Part shown: positions 51,991 to 62,647 of the stretch, one piece after another
Position numbering within the stretch: position 1 is the stretch's first letter
Layout: each line of letters starts with the position of its first letter
From: Allium sativum
Lineage: Eukaryota > Streptophyta > Magnoliopsida > Asparagales > Amaryllidaceae
Length of the DNA stretch: 64,000 nt
Direction: 5' to 3'
NCBI GenBank assembly: GCA_030737875.1
Contig: CM060909.1
Span: forward strand, 393,523,065-393,587,064
Notes under the pieces: model-generated
What the model was told of the DNA's origin: nothing
The model's input: only the letters and a program-made list of their open reading frames with translations
Database searches by the model: none
Translations under genes and position numbers: made by a program

Positions 51991-53470
51991 GATAGACACC
52001 ACCGAGTTCCATTACTGAATTCACCTCTATAAATGATTCGATAATATCACTAATCAACTTCCCGCTAGATGAGAGATGTACATGAATGAAACTTCTTATG
52101 AACGATGTTTTGGAGGTAGGAAGTGAAGATTCACAATTCTATTCCTTTCATCGATTATCTGGCAAGTGAGTCATGCCCTCAAACACGGGGACAATTGGGG
52201 ATTCTAGCGTGGATTGCTCGTGATTACATCATCCAATCCAAAGCGAATATATCATAACCTCGCATGGCCTGCTGCCTCGGTATTTCCCAAAGATTGGAAA
52301 GCTAAAGGTTTGGAGCACCTAAGCCTAGATACTGATTGATTGTCTGCACTCCAACTCTTGTCCCCGACGAGGGATCGAAGGCATGTCGATGAGTTTATGA
52401 GATATGACTATCTCACAAGTAGCCATATCCTATTTCCAGGCATTGAAAGTGCAAAAGTGTCTATAAGCATGAATCCTTTGTTCTCATGCCAACTGCCATC
52501 CTAACACCAATGTGATGATGTGCTACCGTTAGCGGTACAAACCTGATTCCCTAACACTTAATCCTTGCCCTTGGCATGGGGGCAAGAAGGCGATTCAAAG
52601 GAGATGCGACCTCGTTATTCGCTTACATTATTTACCTGACTGCCTTTGTCGCTCCAAGACCCCAGTCAAGGTCTGTTCACTCTTGGGACTGCCATCCCAC
52701 GACTGTTTGAAAAGACGTTCATCACCAGCCAAAGATTTTGGCAGCCATCCCCTGGCAGAGATTAGGCAAATCAAAATGGACCTGCAATGAACATGCAACG
52801 CCATTTTCACTCAGAATGATAATCACTCCTTTAACAGGATTATTCTTTAACCATGACTCTTATATTTGCATGCCTTATGAATTGTTAATGTAATTAACTC
52901 AGACAAATTCATATGTGGATGGTATAGGTACTTAGGATTTGATACCGATCAGACTTCTATCACCCGCATGTAGAACTATGGAGCACTGTCATAACGAGCT
53001 CGACTGAATTACTCATTTACAAAGCCACGCCCTCCATCTAAAGGGAGTTGTATAACTCAAGATGGATCTGATATGACCATCCACTTGTTTACTTTTGCAT
53101 TTCAAAGTCAAAATACGATTCTAGATGGACTCAGTTCAATCGTTTACATGGCTCGATCTTATGCTTGACGCCACCAAATCACTTGAATCCAAATAAAGGA
53201 GGCAGCAATGCCCCTTGATATGCTTACTTTTCAATCATGAAATTTACTTTTACATGCCTCTTGAGTTATTGACATGACTAACTCATGTGATATGAATGAT
53301 GCAGGTACCCGAAGTTTGGTTCCAATCACTCCTCCCATAGATTGATCGGAGGAACGCAGAGCCTTAGCAAACGTTTTCTGACTTTTTACCCAGCTAACTC
53401 TAATCCTCAGAGCTTGGACAGAAGTATAAACCTAGGACGAGTTTGATGGGCACTCCAGGATTAAAGACCA
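51991..53470 (+). other. D1 3' internal region, unassigned, with repeated acceptor-like modules
   Basis: No gene. It contains modules of the type 'catgcc...gagttattgacatgactaactca...gcaggtac' at about 52865-52940 and 53253-53318. A related module lies at about 54405-54508. Each ends in (C/T)AG|GTA. Minus-strand frames at 52628-52810 and 53485-53900 show no family signature. Confidence 0.5.
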
Positions 53471-53479
53471 ATCAATCCA

Positions 53480-54260
53480 GGACTCTAACTCTCATGATTT
53501 AAGAGAGCGTTTAAAGGACGATACTGCAATGTCCGACCAAACTCCATCCCACGAGTCCACGGGACGAGAGAGACTTGATTATTGCAAATGGAAACCTCTA
53601 CCCATGAATCAGGGATTATGAGGTAGCGCCTCGGCGAGTGTGATCCGACCGCTTGCCCGAAAAAACTCCATCTGCCAGAGTGAAGCATGGAGTAAGGACT
53701 AAAACCCAGTTTGAGAACGACACTCGACACGGTGGACTCCCGCTCTTGGAAATAGAGTGTAAAAGGAGCGCCGGGCCGAATGATGTGACTGTTCGCCTAA
53801 ATAACTCTAACCCCATGACTTGAGGAAGAATATAAAGGACGCGAAGATGACGTCCACAAGGCGTGAATGTGCACCATGATAAATACCGCCTTGACAACAC
53901 TCCACCCCGCTGAAGGATCGGGAGAGTATAAAGGCGCTAGAGACTTAGTGCCCCCAGAACTTCTGCCCCGCTGAAGGATCAGTGAGCAGACTAAGAACCG
54001 AGCTCGAACTCTAACCCGCTGAAGAATCGGGGGAGAATAAAGGCACCATGGATTGGTGCCCCAACAACTCTAACCTGCTGAAGGATCGAGAGAGTATAAA
54101 GGCGCTAGAGACTTAGCGCCCCCAAGAACTCCTACCCTGCTGAAGGATCGGGGAGCATACTGAAAGCTAAGTTTGAACTCCAGAGAGAGTATAAAGGCAT
54201 AGATTAAAATGCCAGTCAAGGGCTCCTACCCCACTGGAGTGTCGGGGGCAAAACTGAAAG
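53480..54260 (+). repeat. Degenerate tandem array of paired hairpins (D1)
   Basis: Units of roughly 60-110 bp read AACTCTAAC - stem 1 - GAGTATAAA - stem 2. Stem 1 examples are CCCG/CGGG and CTCT/AGAG. Stem 2 examples: GGACG/CGTCC (53837-53855), GGCGCTA/TAGTGCC (53933-53952), GGCACCA/TGGTGCC (54042-54060), GGCGCTA/TAGCGCC (54101-54120), GGCAT/ATGCC (54196-54213), GGAC/GTCC (53516-53534). The stems differ in sequence between units while pairing is kept. Confidence 0.8.
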
Positions 54261-54508
54261 CTGAGCCCGGATCCTCCATGTTCGGACATGAGGGCAAAAC
54301 AGTTAAGGTCCTAATCAATCCTCAACAAAGCCCTGGCCAGGCACTAAGTTAATGATTGATGGGGAGCATACCTGTACACACATTCTACTTTAGTGCACTT
54401 TCATTTACAATTGCATTGACAACTTATAATGCTTCATGACTTATTTGCTCATTTGCGTTTCAAATGTTTAAATGCATAACTAATTATGGAACGTTCGCAG
54501 GTACAAGA

Positions 54509-55421
54509 TGTTAGCCTACTTTGTGAACTAGGCAACACAAAGTCAAGAAACCAGACATTGAAGAGCATTTTTAATTAGAAGACTTCGGTTCGGATTGGAG
54601 AAGACACTACAATCTAGATTGGATAGCAGCAGTTGTTCGGGTCGGGTCAGAGAAACATATCGGTTCGGGTCGGATAGAGTCCTCTGTTCGGATCGGTGAA
54701 CTGCTGCTGAGGAAATTGGTAAGGTATATCTAATCGGATCGGAGGGCAACATGATTTCAATTGGATCGGAAAGCCACCTGTTTGCCACGAAAATGGATCG
54801 GAGCGGAGTAGATTAGAGAAGAAGAGAGCGTTGCATCCAAGCCAATCCGGGTCGGATCGGATATCCCGATCTGAACCCCTTATCTGTGCGTCTCCGACCA
54901 GAGCCCATGTTCCATATTATTCTCCTGCAAAAGCGCCTGGATATCCGGACCGGCTGTGACTAGTTCCTACCCATAACGTCCGTTCCTTTGATGCGTTGTC
55001 AACATAATAGCTCATCCGAACCCGAAGATAGTGGGATGGACGACATTTGGCCCCGACCCGGATCAAGTTTCAAGCAAATTCACACCTATAAATACCCCGT
55101 CTGGAGAGAAAGAGAAGGATCTTTTTTCAGCACTTTAAGAATTCAGCCACCTCCATAATCCGAACTCCATTGCTCCCAGAGAATCCAAATCTTCTTTCAT
55201 TATTTTTTTTAATCTATTGAGTGAATATAAGCGAGTTGTGAGTGAAATCGAGTGACCATTACATTGTATTTACAACTGAATCAGTGAATATAGTGAAAGA
55301 TAAGTGGACGTAGGCATCTCTTCGCCGAACCACTATAAATCCTGTGTGTTCATTTTTATTTTTATCTCATTTTATTTGCTTTTAATCAATTTGGGTGTTA
55401 GAACCACTTTTGGGTCTAACA
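54509..55421 (+). repeat. 5' LTR of D2 (913 bp)
   Basis: Ends TGTTAG...CTAACA. It contains GGTTCGGAT/GGATCGG-rich upstream sequence, a TATA box (TATAAATA, 55086-55093) followed by leader sequence, and a U5 hairpin AGTGG...CCACT (55303-55334) just before CTATAAATCCTGTGTG. The PBS zone follows directly. Confidence 0.87.
55086..55093 (+). promoter_or_regulatory. TATA box of the D2 LTR
   Basis: CCTATAAATACCCC has a good plant TATA context. D1 has CCCTATATATACCC at the equivalent place. Confidence 0.65.
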
Positions 55422-55442
55422 TTTTGGTGCTTTCACTGAGAA
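55422..55442 (+). promoter_or_regulatory. Primer-binding-site zone of D2
   Basis: TTTTGGTGCTTTCACTGAGA follows the LTR end, with TGG at 55425. D1 has the same with two changes. The matching tRNA could not be assigned by eye. Confidence 0.6.
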
Positions 55443-55564
55443 TCATCATCTAAATTCTTCATTTTCCGGGATTTCTTTCTACTTTTTGGACCGTTGGGTT
55501 CAAAGAAGTTAATCCTTAAGTTTTTTCGCTCTTTCATATTTGTTGAAGTGATTGTCAAAGACTC

Positions 55565-57335
55565 ATGGCCAAAGGAAAAGGCAAGGAAGTTCAGTCTGTT
55601 CGAGGAAATGGAGCTGGCGAAGATCAGCAAAATGCTGTTGTAACAAGGTCTCGGGGTCAGAGTTCAGCAGCAGGAAGAACCAATGCAGGAAATCCGAGCC
55701 GCCAGCAGGGGGAGAGCTCCGATCCGATCCGGATAGGAGATTCTGAAGCAGTGCATTCCCCCAATCTGAACCGACCCGAGTTGCTCGCCACGTACCGATC
55801 CGACCAGGCTCCCCAGCTCCGAACCGACCCGACCTCCTACCTCCGATCCGATCCTTGGTGAAGCTGGAACCTCTACTCGAGTCCCTACGAATGCTCCGAT
55901 TCCAGCCACCAGGGTTGGTGATCAGGTCAATCCATCTGCGCCCATCACTCAGGGAGATTTCTCGCGCTTACTTGACATGCTTGAGAGCACAAGGGAAGCT
56001 ATGAAAGTTCACGAGCGCACTAATCTCATGATGCAGGAAAATATGAGGCTCATGAGTCGGGAGATTAGTGAACTCCGTCGACAAAGAACTCCATCACCGG
56101 TTCGTCACACACCAGTGGATCAATCTTCATCTTCCGAGGAAGAGCGGCCCCGTGAACGAAGGCCACTCGAACGACCTCAGAACATGGAGCAGCTGACATT
56201 TGGATCTTTGGGATCTCGTGAAGATATTGCACGAGCATTAGGAGACAATGACCCCACTCGGGGGCAAAGACTCCAGTCCCCTCCCCCCGAGATCGACCGG
56301 GAGCGCAGGGAACGGAATCGAGCAGAGGCAGCTCGAAGAAGAAGGGCATCTCCTGAACAAGAGCCCAGAAGGAATTCGGATACTAGGGCCAGGGAACCTG
56401 AGCGCCCCCTAACTAATGCTGATGTACAGGCAATGGTTCGCCAGATCATGTCCGAGAGCCGGAATTATACAAATGAAGATTATGGCATTGAGCGAAGCCA
56501 TACTCCCTTCACCGATGATATCCTCGACTTCCAATTTCCCCGACGCTTTAACTTGCCACAGATGGACAAATACAACGGAAGGACTGATCCGGGACAGCAT
56601 TTAATGCGGTACTCATGGCTCATGAATGCTGCTGCTGCCCCTGATGAAGTGAAGTGCAAAGCGTTCCCAATCTACTTAGAAGATGTGGCACTGTTCTGGT
56701 TTACCCTACTTCCTCCTCGTTCGATTTCAAATTACAAGGAACTAAGCGAGCGTTTCATGAACCAGTTCCGTCTCCATGCCCGAAAGTCCAAAAGTGTTAT
56801 TGAATTGTCAAGAATCAAGCAGGCGCCAGGAGAATCTTTAAGGGCATATCTTGATCGTTTTAACCAAGCCGTAACTGAGGTCAGTGACCCGCACGAGCCC
56901 ACTATTCTGATGGCATTGAAGGAAGGAGTCGATCCTGATTCTGAGTTTGGAGACTACCTTTCTGGGAAAACACCCTCCACAAGGGAGATATTCTACGAAA
57001 AAGCCGATATTTATCTAAGACGAGAGGAGGCCAGGGCAAACCGAAAGAGAAAGTCTGAGACGGCTTCAAAGGAGAATGTGCAGAGTAATATCGCCGTGAA
57101 GCAGTCTGGGGAAAGTTCCGGCAAGGTTGAAGTAAATGTAGGAAACAAGGGTGGAAACAGCAATGCTGGAAGCGGGGGTAACAACAACAATAATCGTAAT
57201 CCAAACGGTAACAGAAGAAACAGAAATAGGGGAAGTGATCCTAACAAAAGACCCCGGTTCCAGAACTACGAGAATTATACACCATTGAACGACACCCTGG
57301 AAAATATTTACCTGGATACGTACAATGTGTTATAG
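55565..57335 (+). pseudogene. D2 gag (capsid/nucleocapsid precursor), frameshifted
   Basis: Start ATG at 55565 (MAKGKGKEVQ). The opening frame is Ser/Gln/Pro-rich and terminates at 55861. The main frame is already open from about 55855 and runs through 55977 to a TAG at 57333, so a small indel lies near 55850. The conserved Tat-type capsid block is seen around 56500-57020: PFTDDILDFQFPRRFN, KYNGRTDPGQHLM, CKAFP, ALFWFTLLP, ESLRAYLDRFN and the C-terminal YLRREEAR. A basic Asn/Gly/Arg-rich tail follows (57120-57250). Gag would assemble the cytoplasmic particle and package RNA. The frame continues unchanged after the TAG into the zinc knuckle and protease. Confidence 0.88.
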
Positions 57336-58286
57336 TACAAAAGACCGCCACCTCGTGATTCGACCGAGAAAGAAATGGTGACAGGGAAATTTTGCTTGTT
57401 TCACGGAACTCATGGGCATTCGACCAATGAATGTCGGCATTTGAGGGATGTGATTGAAAAGCTGCTGCGTGAAGGAAAGTTGGATGAGTACAAGGTTGCC
57501 CCGAGGGACAGGGGGCAAGGAGAGCAGGCTCCAAAACAGATCCTACCTGCTCCCAAGCCTACAGCGCAGCAGAAAGGTAAAGGAATTGTCATCAACTCCA
57601 TAGTAGGCGGACCTCACCCGACAATCCGAAGTTTCAGATCAATGGATCAATATGTGAATGCTGCCAAGCATCTAGACGTGAATGAAGGTGATGATTTGGA
57701 AGATGTCACCCCCATAAAGCAACAGAAGACCATGTTTGACGACGTGGTATTTCGAAGCCGAGACAATACTGGGATACAATCACCCACCAATGATCCGTTG
57801 GTTATTACTACCACCATTGGGCCGGCCTTGGTCCATAAGGTATTAGTAGACAACGGAAGTTCCGTTAATATTTTGTTCAAGAAGTCATTTGATCAGATGA
57901 AGCTTGAGTCCGAAGATCTGAAGCCTTGTGAAGGATGGATCAGAGGCTTCAACGGGGCGTCGACAGCTCCCATGGGATACATAGAGTTGCCCGTGACCCT
58001 GGGACAAGGAGAACGTAGAAGAGTGCGAATGCTTCAGTTCGTAGTATTGGACGTAGATTCGCCTTATAACGCATTTTTGGGGAGACCTGCCCTCGCTGAA
58101 TTTAGAGTTTGTATCGCCCCTTGGTGCCTGTTACTTAAGTTCCCAACCGAAGCCGGAACTGGAGTAATGAGAGGGGATCAGGTTTCCGGACGGGCCTGCT
58201 ATGTGGCCGAGTTAAAGATGTTGATGAAAGGACTTAACGTTGAGAGTAAGGATGCCTCGTCTCCCTCAAAAGGGGACTCGGCATAG
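57336..58286 (+). pseudogene. D2 zinc knuckle and aspartic protease region
   Basis: Same frame as gag, opened again after the TAG at 57333. The knuckle CLFHGTHGHSTNEC (C-X2-H-X4-H-X4-C) is the Tat-type variant. The protease active site LVDNGSSVNILF lies at about 57842-57877. A second protease strand, PYNAFLGRPALAEF, is at about 58063-58104, with the usual spacing. The product would cut the polyprotein into its parts. The region ends in a TAG at 58284, after which the same frame continues into RT. Confidence 0.88.
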
Positions 58287-59777
58287 CAATTAGAGAAATT
58301 GACCCCAAAGGAGTTGCCCAAAGGAACACTTGAAGACCTGGATCCCAGAAAAGACGAGGAACCAGAGGCTAGGAATGCAACTCCTAATGAAGCGACAGTG
58401 GAAATTCCCATTGATGAAGCTGATCCGACAAAAGTTTTGAAAATTGGTTCTCAATTGGATCCACGTCGAGCTAAAGAACTAACGGACTTCTTGAAGGCAA
58501 ACCTAGACGTGTTTGCCTGGACCCATGCTGACATGTGTGGGATATCGCAATCCATTATAAGTCACAAATTTAATGTAAATCCGAAGCATCCACCTGTGAA
58601 GCAAAAGAGACGCATGCTGGGCCCAGAGAGGTCGGCTGCTCTCAAAGAGGAAGTAGAGAAGTTGAAGCAGAATGGATTTATTCGAGATTCGACATATCCC
58701 GACTGGATATCGAATCCCGTCTTAGTAAAGAAGCCAAACGGAAAGTGGCGGACTTGCATTGACTTTTCAGATTTAAATAAAGCTTGCCCGAAAGATAGTT
58801 TCCCACTTCCCAGGATTGACCAGCTTGTAGACTCGACATCAGGTCATGAACTTCTCTCTTTCATGGACGCATATTCTGGATACAACCAAATTCCTATGCA
58901 CGTACCAGACCAAGAACATACGAGCTTCATTACGAATTTGGGGTTATATTGTTATGTTGTAATGCCATTCGGATTAAAAAACGCTGGAGCTACTTATCAG
59001 CGCTTGGTAAACAGAATGTTTTATGATCAAATAGGAAAAACTATGGAAGTTTATGTGGATGATATGCTTGTCAAATCAAAGCATTCCTCCAGCCATACGC
59101 AAGACTTGGCGGAAATGTTTGGTATCCTGCGAAAGTACCAGATGAAATTGAATCCTCTGAAATGCTCATTTGGAGTGGCATCGGGAAAGTTCCTTGGCTT
59201 CATTGTGAGTTCCCGAGGAATTGAAATCAACCCTAGCCAGATAGCAGCGATTAGAAACATCGAAGAACCAAGGAGAATTGAAGACGTCCAAAGTCTTGCA
59301 GGGAAAGTAGCGGCGCTGAGTAGATTCATCTCCAAAGCCACAGATAAATGTGTTCCGTTTTTTGATTTGATAAAAAGGGGAAAGAAGAACTTCCAGTGGA
59401 CTCCGGATTGTGTTGAGGCCTTTCAAAATCTGTTGGAACTGCTAGAGAAACCGCCGATTTTATCTAAGCCCGTAGATCACGAAGAATTATTTGTTTACTT
59501 GGCAGTTTCGGCTCACGCTGTCAGCACAGCCCTGGTTCGAGAAGAAGACAATGTACAAAGGCCGGTGTATTATGTAAGTAAGAAATTAGCAGCGGCAGAG
59601 CGCAATTACCCAAAAATTGAGAAGCTTGCTTACAGCCTCCTGATCGCATCCCGAAAACTTCGTCACTATTTCCAAGCCCATCCAATAACCATATACACCG
59701 ACCAGCCTTTAAGGCAGGTGTTACAGAGGCCCGAAGCATCGGGAAGGTTGATCAAATGGAACATAGAACTAAGTTAG
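58287..59777 (+). pseudogene. D2 reverse transcriptase and first (Ty3-type) RNase H
   Basis: RT blocks in order: VKQKRRMLGPER, FIRDSTYPDWISNPVLVKK, WRTCIDFSDLNKACPKDSFP, LLSFMDAYSGYNQI (first Asp), FGLKNAGATYQRL, and the catalytic VYVDDML (YVDD at 59052-59063), then LKCSFGVASGKFLGF. The RNase H keeps AAERNYPKIEKLAYSL (Glu) and YTDQPLRQVL (Asp), but the block that normally holds the first Asp reads LFVYLAVSAHAVS. That loss is typical of Tat-lineage first RNase H domains. The frame ends in TAG at 59775 and continues unchanged beyond it. Confidence 0.9.
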
Positions 59778-61622
59778 TTTGATTTGAATTTTCAGCCACG
59801 AAAGTCAATCAGGGGGCAAGCTCTAGCGGACTTTATTGCGGAATTCACCATTCCAGAGGAGGAAATAATCAATGACAGAGTGGTTAAATCCGAGGATGAA
59901 CTAAAGATGAATCCGTGGAAGCTATATATGGATGGAGCCAAGAATGACCGAAGGTCCGGAGCTGGAATTGTCTTAGTCACTCCCAAGGGACGGTCGTTAT
60001 ATTACGCCCTGCGATTAGAATTTTCGGCAACTAACAATGACTCAGAATATGAAGCCCTGATTGCCGGGCTGAAGCTTGCTAAAGACCTCGGAGTAAAAAT
60101 GATAGACATATTTTGTGACTCTAAAATTGTTGTTTGTCAAGTGCGAGAGGAATTCGTGGCTCGAGGACCTCGACTTATCGCCTACCTCAAGAAAGTGAAA
60201 GAGCTATTGAATAGCTTAGATCGGTACAACATAACACATATTCCCAGAGTAGAAAACCAGAAAGCGGATAGACTGGCAAAGCTGGCTAGCTCCGACAATC
60301 CAGAAGAAACTGAAGTAATTCCAATTGAAACGTTGGAGTCGCCAAGCTTTGAGTCAATGGAAATTGAGTTCGCTTTTGAAGCAGAACCAGAGAAGGAGTC
60401 ATGGATGACTCCAATTAAGAATTTCCTTAAGAATGGGACACTCCCATTGAAGAAGAGTGAGAAAAGAGCTGTAGTTCGCAAAGCTACCAGATATGTCATA
60501 CAAGATGATACTCTCTATAGGCAAGGATTTTCTATGCCCCTGTTACGATGTATAGCACACGACGACATCAAGCGTGTACTAAGAGAAGTACACGAAGGTG
60601 AGTGTGGAGATCATACAGGAGGTCAAACTTTAGCAAAGAAAATATTGCGGTACGGATACTTCTGGCCTACGATCAATAAAGATGCAGCTGATTATTCACG
60701 ACGCTGCGATAAGTGCCAGAGATTCGCCAAAATCCCCAGGGCACCGTCGACCCAGCTTAAATCAATGGTGAGTCCCTGGCCATTTGCCACATGGGGAATT
60801 GATATCATTGGAGTTCTACCAATTGCTAAAGGAGGAGCTAAGTATGCAATAGTCGCCGTGGACTATTTTACGAAGTGGGTAGAAGCTGAGCCCTTGACCA
60901 AAATCACAACAAGAAAGGTGATAAGTTTTGTGGTTAGAAATATTATATGTCGATTCGGGATCCCAAGGACGATTATAACTGACAACGGGACCCAATTTGA
61001 TAGCACAGAATTCAGAAATTTTTGCCAAAAGTATAAGATAGACAAGCGATATACTGCAGTTGCCTATCCGCAATCGAATGGGCAAGTAGAGGCAATAAAC
61101 AAAGTAATAAAATCCATCCTCAAGAAGCGATTAGAGCGTGCAAAGGCAAAGTGGGTTGATGAATTGCCCCTAGCTTTGTGGGCATATCGAACAACATTTA
61201 AAACGGCCACCGGTCATACCCCTTTCTCTCTCTCCTTTGGCTCAGAAGCTGTAATTCCAGTTGAACTAGAAGTCCCTTCCCACAGGGTGACATATTATGA
61301 CCCGATGACAAATCGGGCACTTTTACTTGAGTCTCTTGATGAAGTTGAAGAGAAAAAGGACGAAGCAGATTTGCGTGCAGCAAGACATCGGCGTCAGATG
61401 GCACGCTATTACGACAAAAAAGTTCGCCTCAGAACTTTTGAACTAGGAGATTTGGTACTAAAGAGAGTCTTTCCATCCCTTCCCCACCTTGGTCCAAAAT
61501 GGGAAGGACCCTTTGTCATTCAACGAAAAATTGAAAAAGGAACCTTCAAGTTAACGACCGTGGATGGCGAAGGAGTCCCCAGAGCATGGAACGCCCAACA
61601 CTTAATGCGATATTTGGATTAA
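59778..61622 (+). pseudogene. D2 archaeal-type RNase H and integrase
   Basis: Second RNase H with all four acidic positions in place: LYMDGAKND (59931), DSEYEALIAG, IFCDSKIV and QKADRLAKL. A linker of about 80 residues follows, then integrase: an HHCC zinc site (EVHEGECGDHTGG...CDKCQRF, about 60590-60720) and catalytic D-D-E in WGIDIIG (60796), ITDNGTQF (60976) and GQVEAINK (61081). The C-terminal end WNAQHLMRYLD then a TAA stop (61620-61622) is the Tat-type end, with no chromodomain. Integrase would insert the cDNA; the second RNase H removes template RNA. This is the only long pol frame without internal breaks, but it is separated from RT by the TAG at 59775. Confidence 0.9.
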
Positions 61623-61699
61623 AAAGCACTGTACTTTGCGTTATTTTTCTTATGAACTCTGTAATAAGGCACGACTTGCCTTGGGAAAATCTGACGATA

Positions 61700-61775
61700 T
61701 GAATAAAGGACTATAAAGTGGATGTAGGCTACGACTTAGCTGAACCACTATAAAAATATTGTGTGTTATTTACTT
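61700..61775 (+). promoter_or_regulatory. Internal copy of the LTR U5 hairpin block downstream of integrase
   Basis: GAATAAAGG (AATAAA poly(A)-type signal, about 61701-61709) is followed by AGTGGATGTAGGC...GAACCACTATAAA. This matches the U5 of the D2 LTR (55303-55341), including the AGTGG/CCACT stem (61717-61721 with 61745-61749) and the following GTGTGTT. It could act as an internal 3'-end-forming site for the gag-pol transcript (inference). Confidence 0.5.
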
Positions 61776-61934
61776 TTATGCATTACGTATATACATTTGT
61801 TAATTATTTTGTTGTAGGTATGAAGTACAGGGTGACTCACAGCCTAAAAAGGTTGAAAACGATTTAAACATAAAAAGAAGCACAACGACTATTTGTGCGA
61901 TAAGACATAAAAGAATGAGAAAACGACATTCTTA

Positions 61935-62360
61935 ACTCTAACTCTCCAGAGAGAGAGAGTATAAAAGCGTCTCCGACTGAGCGCTGAAAAAGAGATTCTA
62001 CTCCTAACTCTAACTCTCCAGAGAGAGAGAGAGAGAGTATAAAAGCGTCTCCGACTGAGCGCTGAAAAAGAGATTCTACTCCTAACTCTAACTCTCCAGA
62101 GAGAGAGAGAGTATAAAAGCGTCTCCGACTGAGCGCTGAAAAAGAGATTCTCCTCCTAACTCTAACTCTCCAGAAAGAGAGAGAGTATAAAAGCGTCTCT
62201 GATTGAGCGCTGAGAAAGAAATCTTTCCCCGTTGAAAGACCGGGGAATAAGCAGATAACTGAACTCGAACTCTAACTCTCAAGAGAAAGAGGGAGAGTAT
62301 ATAAAAAAAAAACGACAGGTACTGATGGCACAGGAGGTGCTATCCCGTCGGAAAATCGGG
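61935..62360 (+). repeat. Tandem hairpin array of D2, 74-78-bp units
   Basis: Four near-identical units read AACTCTAACTCTCCAGAGAG, then AGAGTATAAAAG, CGTCTCCGACTGAGCGCT and GAAAAAGAGATTC. TATAAAAG falls at 61960, 62038, 62112 and 62186. Each has stem 1 CTCTC/GAGAG and stem 2 AGCG..CTC/GAG.CGCT. Degenerate units follow: CCCCG/CGGGG (about 62226-62246), GCAC/GTGC (about 62329-62340) and CCCG/CGGG (about 62345-62361). It is the counterpart of 53480-54260 in D1, with the same layout but different stem sequences. Confidence 0.85.
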
Positions 62361-62647
62361 AGCTTTCAGATTGCTTAGTTAAGCATTGAATAACTTGTGG
62401 AAATTGACTGGGGACACTTATGTACACGCATATTTCCCCTTCCACAACTTCGTTTCATAACTATAGACATGCATTTTTACATAAGTGCAGAACTACCAAC
62501 AAACAAACATTGCAAAAAATGAGTTATTTTTTATTTACAACTGAATGAATTTGTACAGGAAAATAGCTGAAAAAGAAAATGCAGGAGCTACTTGTGTAGC
62601 AGCAATTATTGGTTCACAAAAATGCTAAAAAGATACAGGGCAATCCA
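62361..62647 (+). other. D2 spacer between hairpin array and antisense ORF
   Basis: No coding. Contains 'gactggggacacttatgtacacgca', matching the 'ggggagcatacctgtacacaca' stretch of D1 (about 54361-54386), and a 'gaatttgtacagg' acceptor-like site. This is the 3' flank (terminator side) of the antisense ORF. Confidence 0.5.

Larger units (their letters stand above)
48898..54508 (+). mobile_element. Decayed Tat-lineage Ty3/gypsy element D1, 5' part
   Basis: 5' LTR 48898-49820, then an internal domain missing gag, protease, most of RT and integrase. It keeps an RNase H remnant at 51205-51990 and a 3' region of hairpin repeats. It is interrupted at 54508 by the LTR of D2, so the rest lies beyond the window. 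The D1 LTR and the LTR at 54509 are related only in their ends and U5, so they are not a pair. Confidence 0.65.

Noticed and set aside
54509..55421. Reading this LTR as the 3' LTR of D1
   Set aside because: It differs too much from 48898-49820 to be its pair. It is followed by a PBS zone and gag and is not preceded by a polypurine tract, so it is the 5' LTR of D2.
57333..59777. Programmed read-through of three TAG codons as the main hypothesis
   Set aside because: No recognisable read-through context, and gag also has a frameshift. CAG-to-TAG decay explains all three more simply; kept only as an alternative.
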